Shown: positions 34,701 through 46,000 of the stretch, one piece after another | Layout of the letters: every line of letters starts with the position of its first letter | How positions within the stretch are numbered: position 1 is the first letter of the stretch | NCBI GenBank assembly: GCA_030704615.1 | Contig: CM060732.1 | Location: forward strand, 24,182,001 to 24,242,000 | From: Takakia lepidozioides | Lineage: Eukaryota; Streptophyta; Takakiopsida; Takakiales; Takakiaceae | Reading direction: 5' to 3' | DNA: 60,000 nt | The notes under the pieces: generated by a model | Seen by the model: only the letters and a program-made list of their open reading frames with translations | Told to the model about the DNA's origin: nothing | Database searches by the model: none | Translations under genes and position numbers: made by a program

Positions 34701-36947
34701 ATGATAACAGTGCTGAATTCGAAGTCATTAAGTAGAAGTATGTCTTCCGGAAGCAACACAGGCTCGGTGGGGGACACAGAGATCGCAGAGCCCAGCCCGC
34801 AGGCTATGCACGTAAATCGTCACATGGCTCCTCCACACACGTTGCAAAGTCTAATTCAGGAAGTAGATGGCAGGAAGGGAGTGGCTCAGTTTGATCTTGA
34901 CATCGTTTTGGAGTTTCGTGACATTACATATACTGTTAACAAAGGGAGACAATCTATTCGGTCCTTGATAGAGGGTATTGCTGGTCTCTGCAAGCAGTCA
35001 TTCAAGCCTGATCGGCCGTCAAGCGTGAGCCTTCTGAAAGATGTTTCTGGCAGAGCAAGAGATGGAGAAATTATGGCCGTCATGGGACCAAGTGGATCAG
35101 GAAAGTCAACTCTGATTGATGCACTTGCTCAGAGAATCTCACGAGAAAGTCTCCAAGGCAGCATCACTCTTAACGGACAGGAAGTGGACAGCCACCAGCT
35201 GCGGAATATCTCAGGTTATGTCATGCAGGATGATCTCTTGTTTCCCATGCTCACTGTGCAGGAAACACTCATGTTCTCTGCTGATGTGCGGCTACCTCCC
35301 AGCCATAGTAAAGGAGCAAAGAAAGCTAGAGTCATCAGTCTGATTCGGCAACTCGGTCTTGAGAGGGTGGCAAATACAGTCATTGGCGATGAAGGTCACA
35401 GGGGAGTATCAGGAGGCGAGCGCAGGAGAGTTTCCATTGGAGTTGATATCATTCATGGACCTCTTCTGTTGTTTTTGGATGAGCCAACGTCCGGGCTCGA
35501 TTCAACAAGTGCATACATGGTCGTCAAGACTCTCAAACACATTGCGGAGATGGGAAGCATTGTCATGATGTCTGTCCATCAACCGAGCGATCGCATTCTG
35601 GGACTTGTTGACAATGTGATCTTCCTTGCAAACGGACAGATGATATACATGGGGCACCCTAAGGATCTCACGGCCTACTTTTCCGAGTTCAATCATGGTT
35701 ATCCCATTCCATCTGCTCACGGGAATGCTACAGAGTTTGCTCTTGATCTGATACAGGTGCTCAACTCCATGCCTGACGGTATCAAACCTCTTGTAGACCG
35801 TTTTAAGTCTATGAGCAATCTGCAATTGTCTGTCTTTCATCTTCGCAGCACACCTTCCAGTCATTCCTCCATACCGACAGGCGTCGCAGGTGCCATAGCA
35901 GCCAGCATCGCCAAAGGCAGGTTGATGGCTGCACCTGGTTACGTTGAGCATTGCAACGATAGTGCGACGCTTGTCTTGAAGTTTCCAAACTCAAGGTGGC
36001 ATGAGATACGTGTCTTGACTTGGCGGTGCATTACAAACATCCGCAGAACACCAGAGCTCTTTTACACAAGATTGGCCACAGTGACAGTGTCTGGTTTCCT
36101 GTTGGCTACAATCTTCTGGCACCTCGACCACAGCCCCAAGGGCTTACAGGAGCGTCTTGGTTTCTTTGCCTTCGCCATGTCCTGCACCTACTACTCTTGC
36201 GTGGATACCCTCCCAATCTTCCTTCAGGAACGTTTCATCTTCATTCGCGAGACTACGCACAATGCCTATAGAAAGTCATCGTACGTACTAGCAAATGCAA
36301 TCATCTATGTACCTTTTCTTGCAATTTTATCACTAGCTTTTTCTTCCACTACATTTTGGGCGGTTGGATTGTCGGGTGGGACTAGCGGATTCCTCTTCTT
36401 CTTCCTTGTGATCTGGGCCTCATTCTGGGCAGGGAACTCGTTTGCAACGTTCCTCTCAGCCATCATTCCCAATGTCATTCTCGGATATACAATTGTGGTG
36501 GCAGTCCTGGCATACTTTCTTCTGTTGAGTGGCTTCTTCAGAACCAGGGACCGGATCCCTCGTTACTGGATCTGGTTCCACTATATTTCCCTCATCAAGT
36601 ACCCCTACGAAGCTGCTGTTCGTAATGAGCTCACATCAGGCACTAGTGTTTGCTATGAGCGTGCCGGTGAAATCTTGTTGGGTACGCCTCTCGGTGTTCT
36701 TGTCCCGCAGCGTACTGTGGATGGTATTTGGGAAACCCTGAGCAGGGAGCGAAACCTCCGTGGAACAGTTTACGAACATTTGAATTCATCAACCTGCATG
36801 GTCGATGGCGCTGGAGTGCTTCAGAATCAAAGCATCACGCAGCTTGGAAAGTGGTATTGTCTGGCAATCACCCTCGCCTTTGGGGCTTTCTATCGCATTC
36901 TCTTCTACATTGCGCTTCGGATCAATGCGAAGAACCGCAGGCATTAG
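34701..36947 (+). CDS. ABCG half-size transporter, ABCG2/6/16/20 type
   Basis: A single-exon 748-residue protein. The ATPase domain is N-terminal: Walker A GPSGSGKST (residues 129-137), Q-loop YVMQDDLLFPML, signature VSGGERRRVSIG (from ~236), Walker B LLLFLDEPTSGLDS (~255-268) and H-loop SVHQPS. From ~440 on there are about six hydrophobic segments (FAFAMSCTYYSCVDTLPIF, FFFLVIWASFWAGNSF, YTIVVAVLAYFLLLSGFF), then RDRIPRYWIWFHYISLIKYPYEA. This order and wording match the WBC subfamily that exports suberin or pollen-wall lipid precursors at the plasma membrane. It must dimerise to work. The substrate here is inferred only from the family. Met14 (34740) is an alternative start. All catalytic motifs are intact. 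Confidence 0.95.
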   Translation: MITVLNSKSLSRSMSSGSNTGSVGDTEIAEPSPQAMHVNRHMAPPHTLQSLIQEVDGRKGVAQFDLDIVLEFRDITYTVNKGRQSIRSLIEGIAGLCKQSFKPDRPSSVSLLKDVSGRARDGEIMAVMGPSGSGKSTLIDALAQRISRESLQGSITLNGQEVDSHQLRNISGYVMQDDLLFPMLTVQETLMFSADVRLPPSHSKGAKKARVISLIRQLGLERVANTVIGDEGHRGVSGGERRRVSIGVDIIHGPLLLFLDEPTSGLDSTSAYMVVKTLKHIAEMGSIVMMSVHQPSDRILGLVDNVIFLANGQMIYMGHPKDLTAYFSEFNHGYPIPSAHGNATEFALDLIQVLNSMPDGIKPLVDRFKSMSNLQLSVFHLRSTPSSHSSIPTGVAGAIAASIAKGRLMAAPGYVEHCNDSATLVLKFPNSRWHEIRVLTWRCITNIRRTPELFYTRLATVTVSGFLLATIFWHLDHSPKGLQERLGFFAFAMSCTYYSCVDTLPIFLQERFIFIRETTHNAYRKSSYVLANAIIYVPFLAILSLAFSSTTFWAVGLSGGTSGFLFFFLVIWASFWAGNSFATFLSAIIPNVILGYTIVVAVLAYFLLLSGFFRTRDRIPRYWIWFHYISLIKYPYEAAVRNELTSGTSVCYERAGEILLGTPLGVLVPQRTVDGIWETLSRERNLRGTVYEHLNSSTCMVDGAGVLQNQSITQLGKWYCLAITLAFGAFYRILFYIALRINAKNRRH

Positions 36948-37522
36948 AATTTAACTTTGTCAAGTCGTGTCTTCTACCTATTGGCTTGATTGAGACCACC
37001 GTCTCATTCCTAGCTGTAGTCATCCGGAGACTTTGGTGTGCAGTATGTTTTTTTGGGTGTAAGTAGAGGCAATTGAAACATGTGGTTGTCTTTGCCATGC
37101 TCAGTTCTAAGCATGCCTTTCACGCGCTGCTTAAGCAGCCACTGTTTCCTCCCGCTGCATGCACTCTTCCTGCAAATTTGCAAAGAGCTGCATAAAATGC
37201 CACATATGTATTGGGGAGCCACATCAGATGTAGTTCTCAGTGACGTGGGACCTCAGCAGATTTCGTATTGTCGTATGTCCTCCTTGATACCTGGAGGTGT
37301 CGCAAGGGTGTTGCTTACCGGGTCCAAGCTTGTCAATTTTCTTTAGTCACTGATCACACACTGGAGTTGAGGTCTGTATCCACTGACCATACACCATTTC
37401 GCTGTTTTGCATTTTAGTTGGAAAGCATCCCTGCTAAAAATAGAGTAAATTTTGATGTACATTTGAGTTTTTTTACTACCACAAGAGTCTATTGACCGCA
37501 GAGTCTTTAGGCAATTTTGAAG
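36948..37522. other. ABCG 3' flank
   Basis: Probably 3' UTR and intergenic DNA. The open frame at 37080-37346 has no recognisable motif. Confidence 0.4.
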
Positions 37523-37925
37523 TTAGTGGACACTGCCATGGCCCCTCCTCTCTGGAATAACGGGAACGATCAGAGGAAAATTCTTATTTTCTTGTGCACA
37601 CTTAGAAGATGGATTTCCTTATTGACGGACGTGGTATATAACTTAGTTTCATTCAGTATTGGGACATGTGCTGGTGAGTGTGTAGATTTCTGCTATCACG
37701 CAAGCAGGTATTGTTCAAGTAGTGGACACTGCCGTGAATACCCAAGCCCTCCTCTCTCTGGCATCATGGGATCGATCAGCAGGAGGAAAAGTATTCTTGC
37801 ACCTTCTTTTCTTGAGGATTTAGAAGATGGATTTCCTCGTTGACGAATTGGGTGTATAATTTCATTTAGTATTGGGACGTGCTGGTGAGTGTGTAGAGTT
37901 CTGGTGCCTATCCTGCAATCAGGTT
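37523..37925. repeat. Two-copy tandem duplication, ~197-bp period
   Basis: Unit 1 begins with TTAGTGGACACTGCC (about 37523) and unit 2 with GTAGTGGACACTGCC (about 37719). Both continue with CCTCCTCTCTGG, GATCAG..GAGGAAAA, TTAGAAGATGGATTTCCT, ATTGGGAC..GTGCTGGTGAGTGTGTAGA. Small insertions and deletions separate them. There is no open coding frame across both. Confidence 0.85.
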
Positions 37926-38138
37926 TACTTCTTTACCGTGCTCTTTTATGTGCAAGCCTAGCAGGGATTGGGTATTGGCTCTCAAATGAGACCCCGACCT
38001 CATCAAGAATTCACGTTTACTCTTAGAAACAGGCTCTTTGTAACCAGACGCTTCTAAGCGACAAAAGTTTGGAACATAGTAAACATGAATTCAAACAAAA
38101 AGCGCAAAAAACAGGGGATGCTTTTATGTGGATGCCCC

Positions 38139-38174
38139 CGACGGATCCGGATCGCCTTCGACGGATCCGGATCG
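38139..38174. repeat. Two copies of a 16-bp GC-rich repeat
   Basis: CGACGGATCCGGATCG occurs at 38139-38154 and 38159-38174 with a 4-bp spacer. It is partly palindromic (GGATCC, ATCCGGAT). Confidence 0.85.
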
Positions 38175-40088
38175 TCAATCGCTTTCATATCTGGACGACG
38201 CAAAGGCTACAAAAATCGATGGATCTGACGGTTCAAAACTTTTCTTTGTTCGTTGCGCCCTAAAAGACTAAATCCCAACGCACCTTCCAGTTTAACTTAG
38301 GCAGCTAGCCGCGCGGTGGCCGTGCGGTATTTCGTACGGGCGGTGCGTTTATCTAGGTTTTGGAAGTCAAGCCCTAGTTTTGCCTTGCCCCCACTGTGTG
38401 TGTGCGCGTGTGAGACAGAGAGTGTGTGTGTGTGAGAGAGAGACACAGCATTGCGGTGCTTTATTCCTGGAGTTGTTATTCCGAGGTGCATCCGAGTGTG
38501 GATGTGGCGAGGTGTAGCGCAAAGGTTCGCATTTTATTGGGGGAGTTGTTTGAGCATGCCGCTCTACGTGCTCTGCAAGTATCACCACAAGCGGCGTGTG
38601 TCCGAGTCTGCGATTGCTGGCTTCTTCCGGGCGTGGTGGATGTGAGGGTTTAGAGATTGGGGTGAATTATCTTTTGGAGATACAGCGTTGGTTTACCTGC
38701 AAACTCAGAATCCGGGGGTGCTCGGTTCTTGTTAGGCTCGCGCGCGGGTGATATGGGGGATTGCGATTCTGGCGGATTTACTTCAAAGATTTGAGTATTA
38801 GGGTTTTCTTCCAACTCTTTAGTTCGGACATGCATTTCCTCCCCGACAGATGCAACCTTTTTGTATCAGGATTAATCGATTTGTTAGCTTTGGAGTGGAG
38901 CATCCCTGCAGCGTCTTTCTCGAGGTCCATTGGTTGTTGGCAGGGAGCTTGAGCTGCTCAACAAGTTCAGTGTTTATGCATGTACGTAAGTACTGAAGTT
39001 GGTTTAGGAATGCTGTAATTTTCTGCTGGGTATGAGACTTTGCATTGTCCCCCATTGTTGATGTGTCCCCGCCCGTTTTTCACACTGCATTCACCTCCTT
39101 GTCAATTGTGCTGCAGCTGCCTCTCGTTCTCATGTTTACTACAGTAAACTAGGAGGTGGGAATATTTGAGAGTGGAGAAGACTGATGTCGAATTTGCTTG
39201 CTACAAAGTCTGTCGTCTGGGACCAGACACTGGAAGCTCCATAAAATTATAGTTTTGTTTTATGGTGCCTCTGTAGTTCAATGCAGTGCAAACCCAAGAG
39301 GAATTGGAGCTGAAAAGGGTGATGTGTGTGTGGCTGTGCACAGGTATAATGTGGAGTTGGAGATGGTTCCGAGGGATCCCACTGTAGAGACGAAATGCAC
39401 ACTAGATGCCTGAGCGGGACTCCATCATGTACTTTCCATTTCGCCATGACGCAAATGTCAAAGAGGTCCATCACTCTCCCATGTCAATTATACTCTCTAT
39501 TGTAGGAGATGGCACACAACCTGCTTTTTGAGACCGCAAACTCAACTTGCACAATCTGACTGCTACAGGAATTGTTTTCTTACTGGGAAGCTGAGGGCCG
39601 CCGGACCAAAGATATCTATGATGATGACAAAATTTCTTCCTATCTAGTTTAAAGATAGGAGAGACTTGATCAAGTCACATCTGATTTCTGCCAGCTTTGT
39701 CCGAAGTGGCTGAGCTGCCCTAAACTACTGATGCATTTTCCAAACCTTGGACGGCTTGGCCAAAATAGGTCAGAATCAGGAAGTATGCCCTTTTGCTGTC
39801 AAACTGTACTGGTTTGCTAGGATTGATTCTAACTGGTGTGTTTTGTAGCTGAGAGCTCTGACCAAACTGTCATGCTTGTTCTTACGCATTGACATGTTAT
39901 TTCTTTATCCAAGTATTAGTGGGTTTTCAACTGTAGGTTCACTGATGTAGTGCCAAAGATATACAGAAAGACAACACCTGAATTTTCTTGAACTTTGTGA
40001 AAGATGGAAAGGTGGCAAAAGCAGTATGCACACTTTACCAATTTAGAGTGAGATGCATCTAACTAAGAGTATGGTGTGTTTGCAGTCC
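38175..40088 (+). promoter_or_regulatory. NOT2 5' region with probable untranslated first exon
   Basis: The NOT2 start codon lies four bases after an acceptor (TTTGCAG at 40079-40085), so an upstream non-coding exon is expected. A good donor (TGTAC|GTAAGTAC) lies at about 38983, which would give a ~1.1-kb 5' UTR intron. The open frames here show no domains. Confidence 0.5.
38395..38450. repeat. GT/GA microsatellite in NOT2 upstream region
   Basis: Mixed TGTGTG and GAGAGA runs. They lie about 1.6 kb before the NOT2 start codon, possibly in or near the promoter or 5' UTR exon. Confidence 0.7.
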
Positions 40089-43000
40089 ATGCTTAATAGC
40101 TCGGCTTCAACCTTGCTTGACTCTGGCTGCTCAGCGCGGCCTTTTGCTTCATCATCTTTCTCGGCACAAACGGGGACAGCACCAGGGTTCCACCATGGAG
40201 GTATGGCTTCTTTGTTTCACGGTTCAAATGCTTCCACACCATTACATATAGCTGTTGTTGGCTAAACCCTAGGACCCAGGATTGAACCTGGCTCTTGTAT
40301 GAAATGTTACACCAGTACTTCTAGAGCAAGTACCAATGTACTAAACAGTGTCTGAGCAAGTTAACATCTAACCAAGAGACGAAGCTCTGTGTACACCGTG
40401 ACTCAGCACTTCGGTCTCCTTAAAGTACTTTCTGATGACTTCCCCCCTTCTTCTATCAAAGCTATTCCTAGTATCTTTTCTCCTCACCAAAGCCTGTCTC
40501 TTTTCTGCTGTTTCAATCTTTGTTGCTGACCATCAACTACTTTTTCCAGCCCTGCTTTAGTTTCTAAACAGTTGTTGCTAAACTGGGCTGATTCTTCAAA
40601 AGAGTGATATCAGCCCTCTGAGCTTTAATAGGTCCGAGTTAGTTATACCTGACTTCTAGTAGGGTTACAATATGCTGCTATGCTATGGGCCTGAAAATTC
40701 TAGGCAAGGTTGTGGCAGATGCAGTTTGGCTTTAAGATGGTTCCTTGTCTAGTGTGGGTTTGGTGCCAAGGAAATTAGGTGCTCCTATCACCAATATTAG
40801 GAAGTTCTGTTTGCATTGCAGGAAGCCTTCAGGGATTGCACAACATTCCGGCAAGCTACAACGTGCAAACAGTGCCAAATGCCTTATCCTCCAGGAATTC
40901 AGGGTTGGGAGGGGGCCCTTCAACTGGAGTACATCAACCAGGTGGGAGCTTGCCCACAGGCCGCTTCACCTCCAACAACCTGACTGTCGGTCTTTCACAG
41001 GTTTCTCCTAGGACCTTGTTTCGAGTGTTACCTCGAAGAACAGTAGGGATCGTTGGCTGTGGAACAAGTAATGAAGCAGGTTGCTGTTGTTGTCAATTTT
41101 TTTGGTCTCTTTATTTGGTTTGCCTTTGGGAAAAAAAATAGGCACCTTGTTGTAGTGGACCCTAGAAGCATTTTTTGTTGCATTACTCATCTGGAAATAC
41201 ATTGAAGCTTGAAAAGTTTCAGAAGAGAACACAAAGCTTGTGGTCACACTAGACTGGGGATGGTGTGTTTTGGCAGTTGTCACATGGAGGGCTTCATGGA
41301 CACTCTGCAATGACGAGCCGTACAGGGATTAGTGTAGGAGGAAATCATGCTTTCAGCAGTAGCATGAATGGAGTGGGAGGGTCAGGTCTGGGAACATCTC
41401 CTGGTGCTAGCAGTGTGGGGAATCGCGGCACTCTTGCGGGGTTGGGAGTGACCTCATCACCAATAGGAGGTACTGGCCCTCGAATTCTAGGGTCTGTTGG
41501 GAGCATCGGAGGAGGTGGCGGAGTTAGTCTCAGTGGAGGTTCGGGCCTTACTAGAGCGCTGAATGCAGCTGGTGGGGTAACGGTTTCAAGTTTGAATGGT
41601 TCACGTGTTAATATGGGACCTCTAAGTAGTAATAGTGGTGGGATTGGTGTGCAAGGCCCGGGGCGGCCTGCAAGCTCAATGTTGCAACAAGGGCTCAACA
41701 TGTCATCGTCTACTTACAACCCCTCTGGTGATTTGCTGGCGATGATAAGTCGAGGTATGAGATCTGGTTTGCGGAATTCTTTAAAAGTTCTATTCTGGAT
41801 TGTGGCAGTTGCCTTGCAAAGTCTTCTTCTTGGTTGTTTCAGATAAAACTAGATCCTAGATCCCTTTTCCATCACTTTAACGTCCTCATTGATTTCACAT
41901 AAAGCAAGTCATTCTGTATAATGAGTTTCCATAGCTGGTTCTACTCCTCACTGGTGTAGATAGCACTTAAGGTGTAAAGGGGAACACAACATGTTAATGC
42001 TTTAGAGGCTGTGAGCAAGTGATGAGGTTTGAAACTCTCTTCATATGTATTGACTAAATTGTTTCTCTGAATTGGTGGATTTTTCAATCCTCCAATTCAC
42101 ATCAGAGATAACCTTTTTTGGATGTCACATGAACTCGTTACAAGTAGCATTTGGAATCTAATTCATGTATATTGGGAGAGGTGGAGTGTTTGATGCAGCT
42201 AGTTTCATATTTGAGCACAACCTATTTATTGCCCAAGCACTAACTTTTAAAATCAAGGCCCAATCTTGTGAGCATATCATGTCGTTTGCCATATTATGAC
42301 GCAGTTATCCTGCTTTTGTGGTCACTTTGTTGGTATTGCTTAGTTTGGTGTCACATGGCGAGTTTTTGTGTCTTAATCTGGTATTGCAGGATCGCCACAA
42401 GCTGTGTCATTGCTGGGAGGGAATTTTTCAACTTCGCCAGGCTCAGGCATCCAGAGACACGTGCCTTCAGCAAATGGCCAGCTTGGCAGTATTGGACTCA
42501 CCAGTGATGGGGGGGTGAACGATGGTATAGCTTTCGACATCAATGACTTCCCACAGCTGAGTACCCGGCAATCTGTGTCTGGAGGGCTGCAAGGACCTGC
42601 AGGTGGGATTGTCTTTTGATCCTTTGTAACTGATGTTGTGTCACTCTCTAACTGTAGTGCAAGAGCAGTAAGTTATCAATATGAAGTCGAGATTTTTTCA
42701 TTCAGGCATTTGCCTATGAGACATTGCTGTGGGATTCCCAGGAGTAGCTACACTCGCAACCGATCCATCTGCCGTGACTGCTTGCTTTGCTCGCATGTGC
42801 GCACCTTAAAGCCCTCAATCAACACATACTTAAAGATGCAATTCTTCACAGCAACCACTGTTGGATAGAGCTTGGAGGATCTTCCCTTGCTGTGCTACCC
42901 AGAATGTAACTCTACCAGGCTGGGGAAAAAGAACAGGGGGATGAACGGCACTCTGGTGATGGCCTGACCGAGTTGTGCCGATGGTGTTGTGGCAGCTGCC

Positions 43001-46000
43001 TTGAGAAAGCAAGGGGTTGCTGTGAATGCCATTGTCCAGCAAAATCAAGAGTTTAGCATACAGAATGAAGATTTTCCTGCGTTGCCTGGTTTCAAAGGTA
43101 AGCCCACCGTTTCTATCTGTACCGTTTCCTGTGCAGCACTCTAGTTTCCTCCACTTTCTCCTGTGAACCCAGTAACCGCGAAGTAAACCAGAAAGAAGAG
43201 TTTACTTAACCCGCATCAATCAATCCATGGACTAAATACATTCTTGGGATCTCACAGCAATGCTTCACCATCATCCCCTTTAATGGCCCAGGACCTGATT
43301 GCACTCATTTGATCAAAGGATGTGTTTGTGATGGTTTTGGGAGTGATCTCAATGTGGATGTACGTTTGGACATCCTCCTGAGTGGACCAGTGTTACGAAT
43401 ACTTGAGCACCTTAGATTCGTGGCAGGCATCTGCCGCTCAGGGGTTCCTGAGGCGAAATTTTCTCTTGGGTGGCTGGTGTGCACGAATCTCATCTGGCTA
43501 TGCACATTTAGCACTTGGTACTTTGTGTGCAACTTGGCAACAGGAACAACCCGTAACGATTTTCAGCCCCTGTTGGTGTCACAGCCTGTCCTGGTTTTGG
43601 ACATTCTGGTTATGAACATACTTGTGTGCATTGGCATAGACTCTCACACACACTTTAGATGCAGAAACAGAGAGATCTGAGTGAAAACTTAGTTTGCAGA
43701 TTTGTTGGTGTGGATACAGGGGGGGGTGGTGATTTACAATCTGAAATGCAACATTCTAAGGAGCAGCAACATGAGAATGCACTGGCTGCTGCTATGCAGT
43801 CCCACCATTTCACGGTACAGATTGCCTCACACCTATCAGGCTCTTGCTACATCCATGATCTGTGGAGCTCCTACTTGAGTGTAGTTCTCGAAAGCTTTGG
43901 GAGATGGGGTTGCATTCTCAGAGGAGAAGTCCTGAACTGCTGGGAAGATTGATCGACATACTCTGCAGATGTATCAGTTCTCCTGGTGAATTGTTTAATT
44001 TATATTTGCACATTATGCAGACTCTTTTGACTGTGTGACTCTTTTGGCATTTATCATCATGCGACAGTAGAGAGGCTAATCACTATTTTATTTGAAGTAT
44101 TCAACAATCCCCTTGGCAAGAACCTGCTGTGTGGAGGTCTGTCACAAATAAGGGCCCTCCATCTGCAGCTAGTTCACATGGCCAAGTTTTCACAGTTTGA
44201 CCCAACATTACGAAGTGTATTGGTAGCATTGCTGACCCGCCAGCTCCCATGGTAGATCATTTTAAGCATTTCAGTTTTGGACCTTGCCTTGCAGCATAGG
44301 TTTTGAGAGTCGACTTCTTCTGTATCTGTATGAAGAAAGTAAAAGTCCATACTCCTCAACTCCTATGCATCACATCAAGTATGATGTTTGGATTGGAGTC
44401 AGTTAGAACATGTGGATGTCTGATCACCAGTATCGGGAGTTATAGTCCTGAAGGCCAACTTCTAGGAGGTCTATGGAGGTGAGTCTAAAGAATGTTAGGA
44501 GTGGGGATCTGTTTTGTTGGTGTTCTTTGGTTTAAGTCTAGACGGTCACATGAAATTCAGTGCAGATGGGGAGGTCTGCTGGATTTTCTCTGGGAGGGTA
44601 TGTCCCGCACCGGCAATTGCAGCAACAGCGGGCAGCCATGATGGCTTCAGGATCGATGGCATCTGCAAATGCCTCTGATCTGGAGCCCTTGCATGCCAGT
44701 GTCTCCGATTCCTTCCCTTCATCACATGGTCTCTCAGCTTCTTACCATTCTCAGGTAAGGCAGCTACATAATACTGGTGCTGAGTACAATTCCACAGAAC
44801 AGTTGTCACTATTACCACCAAATGTAACACGTTGTCACGTTTCCGGTTTGCTGGTTTGCACCACCTATCTGTGAATGTCCCTATTCAACCTCTTTTGCCA
44901 CATTCCTGGCTGTCACAAGAATATTGGAGCAATTATGGACCTGTGGGTAAGGCAGTCAGTGATTGAGTTGATGGCTTGAGCCACTTCCATCCAGTTGTCT
45001 TCCTTGTATTGTTATACTTTCAGGAAACTTTGAAATCACTTCAAACTCTGTTCCTCTAGTTTGTGTCATTATTGTGGCGTTCATGTGGGTAGTGGATCCC
45101 TCAGTGGATAGCTTCTAGGTGGTTCTTTGTATACGCTGGGATAGGAGGTCACATACATGTTGCTTTCCGAGCTGTGTATTGGAACTCATTTAGGAGGAAC
45201 TCTCCCCTACCATGGCAGTGTGATTATAGACGGGCTCATGGTGACGGTTGCCTACCTGGAAGTGAAAAAGTGATTTCTTACATACATTTTAGTCTGTACG
45301 TTTTGTACCACATGTATTTGAGTGGCTTGCCAACCTGGTACAAGCATTGGGAATTTTTAGTATGTTAATGTAGGACTCATCTTGGATTCACAAACACCCG
45401 TCGTCTGTTTAGTTACGATAGAATTTCAATGAGATAAAAATCTCTCAAGGATCTTTGCTTGGTGGCTGGTAAAGGCAGGGATGAGCCAGCATACAGTGGT
45501 TGGTAGTGCTGTCCTCTCTGATTATTTTCTTAGGTGGCACACTGAGGTTTCTTACTGTTTCTTATTCGTGTTCTGGCAGTTTCAACAATGATTGACAATA
45601 GTTGCATATTTTTGTCCCTTTGAGTTGTATGATATCCTTATTTTCTCTTAACATGCATTGGGGCCTCATTATAAATGGACAGGTGCAGGCAGTAGGCCCG
45701 CCTGGGGCTGGGGGAGGGCATACACATCGGTCAGGTGGAGGGGCTGGGGCAACTGGAGGGTTGGGGTCATACGACCAGCTGGTGCACCATTACCAGCAAC
45801 TGAGAGGGGTGGGTCATCAGCAGCAGCAATTGGGACAGTTGGCAAGAGAGTCCTTGAAGTTGGCACAGCAGGGAGGAGTGGCAGCTGCGCCAGACCGGTT
45901 TGGATTGCTAGGTTTGCTAAGTGTTATCAGGATGAGCGACCCAGACCTGACTACACTAGCATTGGGGACTGATCTCACTACTTTAGGACTAAACCTTAAC

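Noticed and set aside
35502-35951. 149-codon frame antisense to ABCG
   Set aside because: It lies wholly within the conserved ABCG coding exon on the other strand, so it is a shadow frame.
41345-41701. 118-codon Pro-rich open frame on the minus strand
   Set aside because: Shadow of the Gly/Ser-rich NOT2 exon 41277-41754.
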